A stretch of 64,000 bases of DNA from Kitasatospora sp. A2-31 (GTDB taxonomy: Bacteria; Actinomycetota; Actinomycetes; Streptomycetales; Streptomycetaceae). The notes beneath the pieces are model-generated. The model saw only the letters and a program-made list of their open reading frames with translations, was not told the origin of the DNA and made no database searches. A program made the position numbers and the translations under genes. The DNA lies in NCBI RefSeq assembly GCF_022288725.1, contig NZ_JAKNTA010000002.1, forward strand, positions 470,404 through 534,403. Direction: 5' to 3'. Below are positions 35,316-41,847 of the stretch, piece by piece (the first letter of the stretch is position 1; every line of letters begins with the position of its first letter).

Positions 35316-36326
35316 GTGTCCCAGCACATCTCTGCCCAGGCAGCCGCCTGCTCCGATGCCCCCACCGGCCCGAGCACCCCCTCGGGCCCCCGCCCCGCCC
35401 CCGGCGGGACGTCTCCCACCCGGCCGGGCGCCCGTCCCGCCCTCGGCGGACCGGCGGTGGTCGCCGCCGCCGTGCTCTGGGGCACCACCGGGACGGTCGG
35501 CTCGCTGGCCCCGTCCGGCGCCCCGCCGGCCGCTGTCGGCGCGGCCGGACTGGCCCTCGGCGGCCTGCTGCTCCTCCTCTCCGCACCCGGGGCCCGCACG
35601 CTGCCGAAGCGGGGCACCGGCAGCGAACGCCGGCTCCTCCTGCTGGGGGTCCTGGCGGTGGCCGGCTACCCGGTGACGTTCTACCCGGCCGTCGCCCGTA
35701 CCGGGGTCGCCGTGGCCACCGTGATCGCGCTCGGCAGTGCCCCCGTCCTGACCGGCCTGCTGGCCTGGGCCACCGGCCAGGCCCGGCCGACCGTCCGCTG
35801 GGCCTGCGCCACCGGCGCGGCCGTCGCCGGCTGCGCCGCGCTGGTCCTGGGGCCCCTGGCAGGAGGCGGCGGAACGCCCGTGGACTGCGGAGGCGTCGTC
35901 CTGGCGGCCCTGGCCGGCCTCTCCTACGCGGTGTACTCGCTGGTCGGCGGCCGGCTGATCGCCCGAGGACACCCCTCGGGCGCGGTGATGGGCGTGCTGT
36001 TCGGCGGCGCGGCGCTGCTGGTCCTGCCCGTGGTGCTGGGCGGCGACACGGGCTGGCTCCTCTCGCCGCGCGGCGCCGCGGTGGCCGGGTACCTGGCCGC
36101 GGTGACGACCTTTCTCGCCTACCGCCTCTTCGGGCACGGGCTGCGGCACACCACCGCCCAGACCGCCACCACGCTGACCCTGGCCGAACCGGCCGTCGCA
36201 GCCGTTCTCGGCGTCGCCGTGCTGGGCGAGCGGCTACCGGCGGCGTCCTGGTGCGGCCTGGCCGTGCTCGGCGCCGGGCTCGCCGCCCTCGCCCTCCCCA
36301 CCGGGGCGGGCCGCCGTCGGCGCTGA
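35316..36326 (+). CDS. EamA/DMT-family transporter
   Basis: A 336-residue protein with a disordered N-terminal ~45 residues and ten helices in two EamA repeats. The first spans about 50-180 (VVAAAVLWGTTGTVGSLAP opens it), the second about 195-330 (GVVLAALAGLSYAVYSLVGG opens it; LAEPAVAAVLGVAVLGERL is the conserved late motif). Family members export metabolites or amino acids. The GTG at 35316 has GGAAG nine bases upstream. It lies downstream of a candidate leader peptide. Confidence 0.85.
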   Translation: MSQHISAQAAACSDAPTGPSTPSGPRPAPGGTSPTRPGARPALGGPAVVAAAVLWGTTGTVGSLAPSGAPPAAVGAAGLALGGLLLLLSAPGARTLPKRGTGSERRLLLLGVLAVAGYPVTFYPAVARTGVAVATVIALGSAPVLTGLLAWATGQARPTVRWACATGAAVAGCAALVLGPLAGGGGTPVDCGGVVLAALAGLSYAVYSLVGGRLIARGHPSGAVMGVLFGGAALLVLPVVLGGDTGWLLSPRGAAVAGYLAAVTTFLAYRLFGHGLRHTTAQTATTLTLAEPAVAAVLGVAVLGERLPAASWCGLAVLGAGLAALALPTGAGRRRR

Positions 36327-36433
36327 CGGGCCGGACCACCTGTCCCGTCCTGGCCCGCCGTGGGCCAGGACGGCCGGGTGAAGCCCGAAGCCCCGGCGAA
36401 CCGGTCGCCCCCGCCGGGGAGGGGGAATTCGGG

Positions 36434-36462
36434 TGACGGTCGAACGCGGGTGCTGATAGCTT
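36434..36462 (+). promoter_or_regulatory. Leaderless promoter: TGACGG - 17 bp - TAGCTT
   Basis: -35 at 36434-36439 and -10 at 36457-36462, followed by six bases and the GTG of the 36469 gene. Transcription would start at or next to the start codon. Confidence 0.6.
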
Positions 36463-36468
36463 CCGGGC

Positions 36469-37200
36469 GTGGCCAAGCTGAACCAGATCATCGCCGTCGA
36501 AAAGGGCGTCAAGTCGAAGTCGTTCCAGGAGCTGACGCAGGCTCACCAGGACCTGCAGAAGCCCGCGCTGCTCGCCGGCATCTCCCGGACGTACCAGCCC
36601 AAGGACGAGGAGGGCGAGCAGCTGCCGCCCGAGTCCACCCGGGTGCAGGTGAAGGCCGAGGACGTGCTGCGCTCCACCGCCGCGACGCTGACCCGGCTGT
36701 TCGACGTGACCGCGACCAAGGACTGGGCCAACACCGAGGCCCGGGCCGACGTGGTGGTCGACGGGCGGACGCTGGTGGCGGGTGCGCCGGTCACCTACCT
36801 GCTGTTCCTGGAGAAGCAGCTGACCGACCTGCGGACCTTCGTCCGGAAGCTGCCGGTGCTGGACGCCGCCGAGGCGTGGAACCACGACGCCTCCACCGAC
36901 TCGTGGAAGACCGAGGCGGTGCGCACCATCCGTACCAAGAAGGTCCCGCGCAACCACGTGAAGGCCGAGGCGACGGAGAAGCACCCGGCGCAGGTCGAGG
37001 TGTACTACGAGGACGTCGCGATCGGGTACTGGACGACGGTGAAGTTCTCCGGCGCCCTCCCGGCCCGGCGGGTGAACGAGCTCCTGGAGCGGGTCGAGAA
37101 GCTCCAGCAGGCCGTCCAGTTCGCCCGCGAGGAGGCCAACGGCGCGGAGGTCACGGACCGCCGGGTCGGCGACGCGGTGTTCGGCTACCTGTTCGGGTAG
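36469..37200 (+). CDS. Conserved protein of unknown function upstream of permuted tRNAs
   Basis: A 243-residue soluble protein with no signal or membrane segment, beginning AKLNQIIAVEKGVKSKSFQE and continuing QKPALLAGISRTYQPKDEEG. I believe near relatives are annotated DUF7873 in actinobacteria; none has a known activity to my knowledge. The middle has LRSTAATLTRLFDVTATKDW; the end is helical (ARRVNELLERVEKLQQAVQF). The GTG is six bases after TAGCTT, so the mRNA is probably leaderless. It is followed without a terminator by RNA that folds as two permuted tRNAs and then a strong hairpin, suggesting one transcription unit. It could bind, process or be controlled by that RNA. Confidence 0.8.
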   Translation: MAKLNQIIAVEKGVKSKSFQELTQAHQDLQKPALLAGISRTYQPKDEEGEQLPPESTRVQVKAEDVLRSTAATLTRLFDVTATKDWANTEARADVVVDGRTLVAGAPVTYLLFLEKQLTDLRTFVRKLPVLDAAEAWNHDASTDSWKTEAVRTIRTKKVPRNHVKAEATEKHPAQVEVYYEDVAIGYWTTVKFSGALPARRVNELLERVEKLQQAVQFAREEANGAEVTDRRVGDAVFGYLFG

Positions 37201-37206
37201 CCCCAT

Positions 37207-37246
37207 GATCGCCCCCGGGTGAGACCGGGGGTGGCGCGAAGAGCGC
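37207..37246 (+). ncRNA. Two leader hairpins before the permuted tRNAs
   Basis: CCCCCGG/CCGGGGG around GTGAGA (with outer GCC/GGC pairing possible), then GCGC/GCGC around GAAGA. They start within ten bases of the protein stop. They may fix the 5' boundary of the tRNA-like RNA. Confidence 0.45.
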
Positions 37247-37274
37247 AAGCTGACACTGAGGTTGAAGCTGACAT

Positions 37275-37356
37275 CGGGGAACAGGTGGAGGTTCGAGTCC
37301 TCCCCCCGGCACCACACGCCGGGGTGGCCCAACACGGAGAGGCAGCCCCGTGAAAC
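37275..37356 (+). tRNA. Circularly permuted tRNA 1 (candidate GAA anticodon)
   Basis: Order on the DNA: anticodon-stem 3' strand GGGG (37276-37279), variable bases, T stem GGAGG with loop TTCGAGT and CCTCC (37287-37303), 3' acceptor CCCCGGC (37304-37310), A, encoded CCA, three bases, then 5' acceptor GCCGGGG (37318-37324), D arm with GG in its loop (37327-37343), anticodon-stem 5' strand GCCCC (37345-37349) and GTGAAAC. The acceptor pairs perfectly over seven bases across the junction. U33, GAA at 37352-37354 and A37 fit a phenylalanine-type loop. A 5-bp CTGAG/CTCAG helix outside the anticodon stem could position processing. A permuted reading satisfies all four stems; a normal order does not. 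Confidence 0.7.
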
Positions 37357-37422
37357 TCAGACTCTCGCTCAAGTCTCAGCATTCGCCGCCGAGCGCCGGA
37401 TCGACCGGTCTGGGGCCGAGAA

Positions 37423-37500
37423 CGTCGAGATGTGGGTTCGATTCCCGCCTGCGCCTCTCCACGGCGCGGTAGCTTGAACGGCAAAGCGCGACGTCGTGAG
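37423..37500 (+). tRNA. Circularly permuted tRNA 2 (candidate GTG anticodon)
   Basis: Anticodon-stem 3' strand CGTCG (37423-37427), AGAT, T arm GTGGG-TTCGATT-CCCGC (37432-37448), 3' acceptor CTGCGCC (37449-37455), TCTCCAC, then 5' acceptor GGCGCGG (37463-37469), T-A, D arm GCTT-GAACGGCA-AAGC (37472-37487), G, anticodon-stem 5' strand CGACG (37489-37493), loop TCGTGAG. Acceptor pairs over seven bases with one G-U; anticodon stem pairs perfectly across the permutation. Position 33 would be C, not U, so the GTG anticodon is tentative. CCA is not directly encoded after the discriminator. Same permuted order as tRNA 1. Confidence 0.7.
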
Positions 37501-37510
37501 ATTGACCCCC

Positions 37511-37548
37511 GGCCTTAAACGTGCCGGTGCAGAGCAATTGGGTGGCAC
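37511..37548 (+). ncRNA. Alternative hairpins after permuted tRNA 2
   Basis: CCGGC (from 37510) can pair with GCCGG (37523-37527), or GTGCC (37521-37525) with GGCAC (37544-37548); the two stems share bases and exclude each other. A switch or processing site is possible. Confidence 0.35.
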
Positions 37549-37552
37549 ACCA

Positions 37553-37586
37553 GGGGCCCGGGAGCTGGATACCGCTCCCGGGCCCC
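37553..37586 (+). terminator. 13-bp perfect hairpin terminator
   Basis: Arms GGGGCCCGGGAGC and GCTCCCGGGCCCC around TGGATACC. It lies after the permuted tRNAs and before the convergent RDD gene, and is the first strong stop after the 36469 gene. Confidence 0.8.
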
Positions 37587-37652
37587 GTCACGTCCACGCC
37601 GGCCCGCGTGCGACCGGCATCCGTCCGGAGCCGGCTCCGTCGGTGAGCGGTG

Positions 37653-38375
37653 TCAGGACTCCTTGACGACGATCGTCTTGGCGGCCTTGTCGTGCAGGGC
37701 CTGCTGGAGGGGCTTGTCCCACAGCGGCCACAGGACGTTCAGCAGGGCGAACAGCGAGCCGATGCAGTAGACCGCGCCGGGCAGGCTGTACACGGCGGCG
37801 CGGGCCAGGTAGCCGCTCTCGGCCGCCTTGCCGCCGTGCCCGAGGTCGACGGCCCGCAGGCGCAGCGCCTTCTTGCCGAGCGTCTGGCCGCTCTGGGTGA
37901 TCAGCATCACGGCCTCGTAGCCGAAGGCGAGCAGCGCCGTCGCGACCGACAGCAGGAAGGAGTTCTTGACGGCGAGGAAGAGCACGACGTTCGGGATCAG
38001 CAGCACGGCCACGTCGATCAGTCGGGCCAGCAGCCGCTCGCCGATCGGCGCGAGCTGACGGCTGCCGGGTATCGGCGCCCCGCCGTAGGAGCCGGTCGGC
38101 GGCAGCCAGTGCGGCCAGCCGCCCTGCGGCTGGCCGAACGGAGGCTGGCCGTACGCAGGCTGGTCGAACGGCGGGGGAGTGCCGTAGCCGCCCTGCGGCT
38201 GCTGCCCGTACGGCGCCTGCTGGCCGTAGGGTGCCTGGCCGTACGGGGCCTGCTGCCCGTAGGGGCTCTGACGGGGGCTCTGGCCGTACGGGGGCTGCTG
38301 GCCCTGGCCGCCGGACCGGTCGTAGGGGTTCTGGCCGCTCGGGTAGCCGTATCCCGAAGGATCGTTCGTGCTCAT
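37653..38375 (-). CDS. RDD-family membrane protein with PYGQ repeats
   Basis: A 240-residue protein. Residues 1-100 are disordered Gly/Pro/Tyr/Gln-rich repeats (PYGQQAPYGQAPYGQQAPYG). Residues about 105-235 form an RDD domain with helices LLARLIDVAVLLIPNVVLFLAV and LLSVATALLAFGYEAVMLI; the Arg-Asp pair is in LARLIDV, followed by SGQTLGKKALRLRAVDL. The family is membrane-embedded with no agreed role, often with a disordered actinobacterial N-terminus. The nearest ribosome-site candidate (GGAAG) is farther than usual from the ATG. Confidence 0.85.
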   Translation of the reverse strand: MSTNDPSGYGYPSGQNPYDRSGGQGQQPPYGQSPRQSPYGQQAPYGQAPYGQQAPYGQQPQGGYGTPPPFDQPAYGQPPFGQPQGGWPHWLPPTGSYGGAPIPGSRQLAPIGERLLARLIDVAVLLIPNVVLFLAVKNSFLLSVATALLAFGYEAVMLITQSGQTLGKKALRLRAVDLGHGGKAAESGYLARAAVYSLPGAVYCIGSLFALLNVLWPLWDKPLQQALHDKAAKTIVVKES

Positions 38376-38624
38376 GGTGTGTGCTGCTTCCGTGTTGCGG
38401 ACGAGGTGTTGCCGCCCGTTCTACCGGGTGGCACTCCCGGAGGTCGACGCGGGGGCGGATCCCGGGTCGACGGGCGGCGGGCCGACGGCGCGTCGGGCGC
38501 CGCCCGGGTCGGCCTCCGGGGGCGGTGTCCGCCCGGCCGCGGCGGCGCCGCACCCCGACCGCACGGGCTGACGGATCACCACCAGGGCTCGGTCGGGCCG
38601 ACCTTGCGCCGGTGGAAGCGTACA

Positions 38625-38640
38625 TCTACAGAACTGTAGA
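38625..38640. promoter_or_regulatory. Inverted repeat TCTACAG-AA-CTGTAGA
   Basis: Perfect seven-base arms, AT-rich for the region, about 170 bp before the aldo/keto reductase. CTACAG/CTGTAG half-sites resemble those bound by BlaI/CopY-type repressors. No such regulator is adjacent. Confidence 0.5.
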
Positions 38641-38808
38641 GATAAAGCCTTGGCAAAGGGCGGCCCGGCCGGTGCCGGGTGTACGGGCCGGCGGCCCCGA
38701 GCGGGGAGGGGGCGAGTGCCTGCGCCGGAGGTCCGGGCGGCTGGATAGGGTGCGAAGCGTCGGGGGCTGCGCGTGCACCCGACCCCGCACCGTCGAAGGG
38801 ACCACTCC

Positions 38809-39804
38809 ATGCCGGCCGCACCTGCCACCGGATCCACCGCCCGGCCGCCGCTCACCCGGTTCGGCCTCGGCACGGCCGCGGTCGGTCGGCCCGGCTACAT
38901 CACGCTCGGCCGCGAGCTCGACCTGCCGGCCGAGCGCACCGTCGAGGCGCTGCGTCGGCGCACCCACGACCTGCTCGACGCGGCCTACGCCGCCGGGGTC
39001 CGCTACTTCGACACCGCGCGGTCCTACGGCCGGGCCGAGGAGTTCCTCGGCGACTGGCTCGCCGCCCGGCCCGAAGCCGCCGTCGAGGTGACCGTCGGCA
39101 GCAAGTGGGGCTACACCTACACCGCCGGCTGGCGGGCCTCCGGCGTGCCGGTGCACGAGGTCAAGGAGCACACGGTGGAGGTGTTCGACCGCCAGATCAA
39201 GGAGACCCGAGCGCTGCTCGGCACGCACCTGGACGTCTACCTGGTGCACTCCGTCACCCCGGACAGCCCCGCGCTGACCGACCCGGCCCTGCACGAGCGG
39301 CTGGCCGGCCTGGCCGCCGAGGGCGTCCGGGTCGGGCTCTCGACCAGCGGTCCGGCGCAGGCCGACACCGTCCGCGCGGCACTGGAGGTCTCGGTGGGCG
39401 GGCGGCCGCTGTTCGCCGCGGTGCAGTCCACCTGGAACCTGCTGGAGCCGTCCGCCGGGCCGGCCCTCGCGGCGGCGGCCGAGGCGGGCTGGCTGGTGGT
39501 GGTCAAGGAGGGCATGGCCAACGGCCGCCTCGCCGACCGCAACGCGACCGGTCCCGGGACCGCCGCACTGCGCGCACTCGCCCGCCGGACCGGCGCGGGC
39601 TGCGACGCGCTCGCGCTGGCGGCGGTGGCCGCGCAGCCGTGGGCGGACCTCGTGCTCTCCGGCGCGGCCACCGCCGGGCAGCTCGCCTCCAACCTCGCCG
39701 CCGCCGAGCTGGACCTCACGCCGGACGACCTCGCCGAACTGTCCGTGCTCACCGAGTCCGCCGAGGCCTACTGGCACACCCGCGCTGCCCTCCCCTGGGC
39801 CTGA
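38809..39804 (+). CDS. Aldo/keto reductase
   Basis: A 331-residue NADPH-dependent (beta/alpha)8 reductase. The catalytic tetrad is visible: Asp in VRYFDTARSYG, the Tyr three residues on, Lys in VTVGSKWGY and His in DVYLVHSVTPD. NADP-binding segments VVVKEGMANGRL and LSGAATAGQLASNLAA are near the C-terminus. The ATG at 38809 follows GAAGGG; an upstream ATG would add an unsupported extension. It is preceded by a palindromic operator candidate. The substrate is unknown. Confidence 0.9.
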   Translation: MPAAPATGSTARPPLTRFGLGTAAVGRPGYITLGRELDLPAERTVEALRRRTHDLLDAAYAAGVRYFDTARSYGRAEEFLGDWLAARPEAAVEVTVGSKWGYTYTAGWRASGVPVHEVKEHTVEVFDRQIKETRALLGTHLDVYLVHSVTPDSPALTDPALHERLAGLAAEGVRVGLSTSGPAQADTVRAALEVSVGGRPLFAAVQSTWNLLEPSAGPALAAAAEAGWLVVVKEGMANGRLADRNATGPGTAALRALARRTGAGCDALALAAVAAQPWADLVLSGAATAGQLASNLAAAELDLTPDDLAELSVLTESAEAYWHTRAALPWA

Positions 39805-39922
39805 CGGGCGGTAGGGCCGCTCTCCCGGATCACGTCTCCCGGAGACTGTCGGACCGGCGCACGGACCCCCGGCGTTCCGCGGGGCTCGCGTGCGGTGCGC
39901 GCAGTCGCGCGCCCGCCCGGCG

Positions 39923-40261
39923 TCAGCCCAGCTCGGCCTTCAGCCAGTGCCGGACCTCGGGGGTCACCGGGTCGGTGATGTCGGTGAAGTCGTCGTGCTT
40001 GGTGAGGAACTTGGCGACGTACGGGCAGATCGGGACGGCGCGCCGGCCGGCGGCACGCACGTCGGTCAGGGCCTCCCGGACCAGCACGGAGGCGAGGCCC
40101 CGGCCGGCGTACTCCTCGTCGACCACGGTGTGGAAGAACACCCGCTGTGTGCCGTGGTCGCGGTACTCGGTGAACCCGGCGAGCCTCCCTTCGACGAGGA
40201 TCTCGTACCGGTGGCGTTCGTCGGCGGGCTGGACGACGGGGACGGCGGACGGCTGGGTCAT
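39923..40261 (-). CDS. Short GNAT-type N-acetyltransferase
   Basis: A 112-residue protein of the compact YjdJ-like GNAT class: YEILVEGRLAGFTEYRDHG, FFHTVVDEEYAGRGLASVLVREAL with the acetyl-CoA loop (YAGRGLAS), and AVPICPYVAKFLTKHDDF. The conserved Cys in PICPYV is typical. AAAGG lies six bases before the ATG. Substrate unknown; the family acts on small amines or protein N-termini. Confidence 0.85.
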   Translation of the reverse strand: MTQPSAVPVVQPADERHRYEILVEGRLAGFTEYRDHGTQRVFFHTVVDEEYAGRGLASVLVREALTDVRAAGRRAVPICPYVAKFLTKHDDFTDITDPVTPEVRHWLKAELG

Positions 40262-40442
40262 GGCGGACCTTTCGGAGGTCTCGGCGCGCGGGGTTCGCGC
40301 GGGGGGGCGGCGTGCTCGCGCCCATCATGCCCGAGCCCCGGCCGTAAACGATCACCGGTCCGTGACGCCTCGGGGGCCGCAGGCGGGCGAGTGGCTTTCG
40401 GGGGCCGGCGATGCCGCCGCCGCCACCTGAGGAGAAGTACTC

Positions 40443-41069
40443 ATGACAACCGTCGTGACGGCGGGGCAGGATGCGGCCATGGAGATGATCAATGGGGCGG
40501 GAATCCGGGTCGGCGTGCCGGCGGCGGTGGTGGCGCTGGTCGTGCTGGTGGCCGGGTGCGGGACGCAACGGGCGGGGGAGGCCGCCGGCGCGGGCGCGGG
40601 CGGCGGACCGACGCGTACCGCGACCGCGGGGCCGGCTGCGCCGCTCGACCCGCCGTGCCCGGGCGAGGTCCCCACGCCGGCGTCGACGCTGACCTCCACC
40701 GGCTCCGCGCCGAACCCGGCACTCGGTGACCACTATGCGGAGAACAACGGATTCAAGGTCCCGCTCCCGCTGCACGGCCAGCGCCGCTGCGAGGGGCTCG
40801 CGGCCGAGGCGCGCATCAAGAGCGCGCTCGAACCGCTGCGCCAGCGCCGCGACTTCACCCCCGAGAGCAGCCGCAACGCGCTCACCGCCCTCGGCTATGC
40901 CGCCGCAAGGGTACAGGTGCACGAGAACGGGCCCACCGGGATCTCCTTCCTCGTCGACGCCTCGCCGCTCTGCCTGGAGGGCAGGATGGACGCGGCTGCC
41001 ACCAGGACGGAATCCTTCGGCGGCTACCCCGACCACACCGGCTGTGACGTCCCGTCGGGCGGTCACTGA
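40443..41069 (+). CDS. Putative lipoprotein
   Basis: A 208-residue exported protein. A hydrophobic segment (VGVPAAVVALVVLVAGC) ends in a good lipobox VAGC at about residue 39. The mature region has an Ala/Gly/Thr-rich linker, then a domain with four Cys (PPCPGEV, RRCEGL, PLCLEG, GCDVPS) that could form two disulfides. GAGGAGAAG precedes the ATG at 40443; an internal ATG at 40479 would give a more normal signal-peptide length. Function unknown. Confidence 0.65.
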   Translation: MTTVVTAGQDAAMEMINGAGIRVGVPAAVVALVVLVAGCGTQRAGEAAGAGAGGGPTRTATAGPAAPLDPPCPGEVPTPASTLTSTGSAPNPALGDHYAENNGFKVPLPLHGQRRCEGLAAEARIKSALEPLRQRRDFTPESSRNALTALGYAAARVQVHENGPTGISFLVDASPLCLEGRMDAAATRTESFGGYPDHTGCDVPSGGH

Positions 41070-41224
41070 CACCGCGTGACCCCGAGGCGGTGGAGGGGAT
41101 CCGTGACGGGCGCCACGGCCCGTCACCCACGGGGGCGGGCCGGGGCCCCCGTCCCGCCGCATCCCGCCTTCCCCCGCCCGGCAGGGGGCAGGCTCGCCCC
41201 AGCCCTCCGGGACGCCGGGGGGTG

Positions 41225-41680
41225 CTACTCCTGCTCGGGGGTGAAGGGGCCCTCGTCGACGAAGCGGCGCAGCTGACGCGCGAAGGCCTCGGCCTCCTCA
41301 GGCGGCCAGGAGGCCAGCGAGGCGTCGATGCCGGCGGCCAGCCGCTGCCGGGTAGCCGACACGACGGCGCGGCCCTCCTCGGTGAGCGCGAGCAGGGTCG
41401 CCCGACCGTCGGCGGGGTCGGGCTGGCGCTGGAGCAGGGCGGCCCGCTCCAGCCGGTCGGCGCGGCGGGTCACGGTGGTGCGGTCCAGGCCGATCTCGCG
41501 GCCGAGGTCGGCGGCGCTGCACGCCCCGGTCCGGGCCAGGCCGCTGAGGACGGGGTAGGTGAGCTCGTCGACCGCCTCCCCGAGCCCGGCGGTCAGCCGG
41601 GCGTAGAGGTGCGCGCGAGTACTGCGGCGCAGCAGCAGGCCCAGTGCTTCGGCGATGTCGTGTCCGGTCGAGTTCTCCAC
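41225..41680 (-). CDS. MarR-family transcriptional regulator
   Basis: A 151-residue winged-helix regulator: LLLRRSTRAHLYARLTAG (dimer helix), SAADLGREIGLDRTTVTRRADRLERAALLQR (recognition helix and start of wing), then DPADGRATLLALTEEGR, the conserved wing/D-x-R motif. The GTG at 41680 has TAATCT exactly six bases upstream and GGAGGG directly before it, so it is probably leaderless. An inverted repeat at 41693-41709 abuts the -10 and would allow autorepression. Confidence 0.88.
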   Translation of the reverse strand: MENSTGHDIAEALGLLLRRSTRAHLYARLTAGLGEAVDELTYPVLSGLARTGACSAADLGREIGLDRTTVTRRADRLERAALLQRQPDPADGRATLLALTEEGRAVVSATRQRLAAGIDASLASWPPEEAEAFARQLRRFVDEGPFTPEQE

Positions 41681-41692
41681 CCCTCCAGATTA

Positions 41693-41709
41693 GCGTGCGC
41701 AACGCACGC
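41693..41709. promoter_or_regulatory. MarR operator candidate GCGTGCG-CAA-CGCACGC
   Basis: Perfect seven-base inverted repeat next to the -10 of the MarR gene. MarR proteins commonly bind such sites to repress their own promoter. Confidence 0.6.
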
Positions 41710-41792
41710 TTCTCCTCTGTAGTCCCGTCGCCGGCGGCGCGATGGAGCTGCCGCCGTCGGTGCGCCTCCCCGCGTCGACGTGCGCCCCGACG

Positions 41793-41828
41793 CGCACGGC
41801 CGCTCCCGGGGGTGGGAGCGGCCGTGCG
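41793..41828 (-). terminator. 15-bp perfect hairpin terminator
   Basis: Arms CGCACGGCCGCTCCC and GGGAGCGGCCGTGCG around GGGGGT, 20 bp after the stop of the minus-strand gene at 41848. Confidence 0.8.
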
Positions 41829-41847
41829 GTGGAGCGGTGGGTACGGC

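Noticed and set aside
33483..36149. 888-codon minus-strand frame
   Set aside because: It is an out-of-frame shadow of the DUF2252 gene and antisense to the EamA gene, with biased Arg/Gly composition.
37230..37314. Canonical-order tRNA ending at the encoded CCA
   Set aside because: The upstream candidate 5' arm (ACCGGGG) mispairs at its first base, its D loop lacks GG, and no five-base anticodon stem exists. The permuted reading fits all stems.
37337..37459. A long tRNA with GGAGAGG/CCTCTCC acceptor
   Set aside because: The acceptor pairs, but five extra bases separate it from the T arm and the anticodon and D arms do not form.
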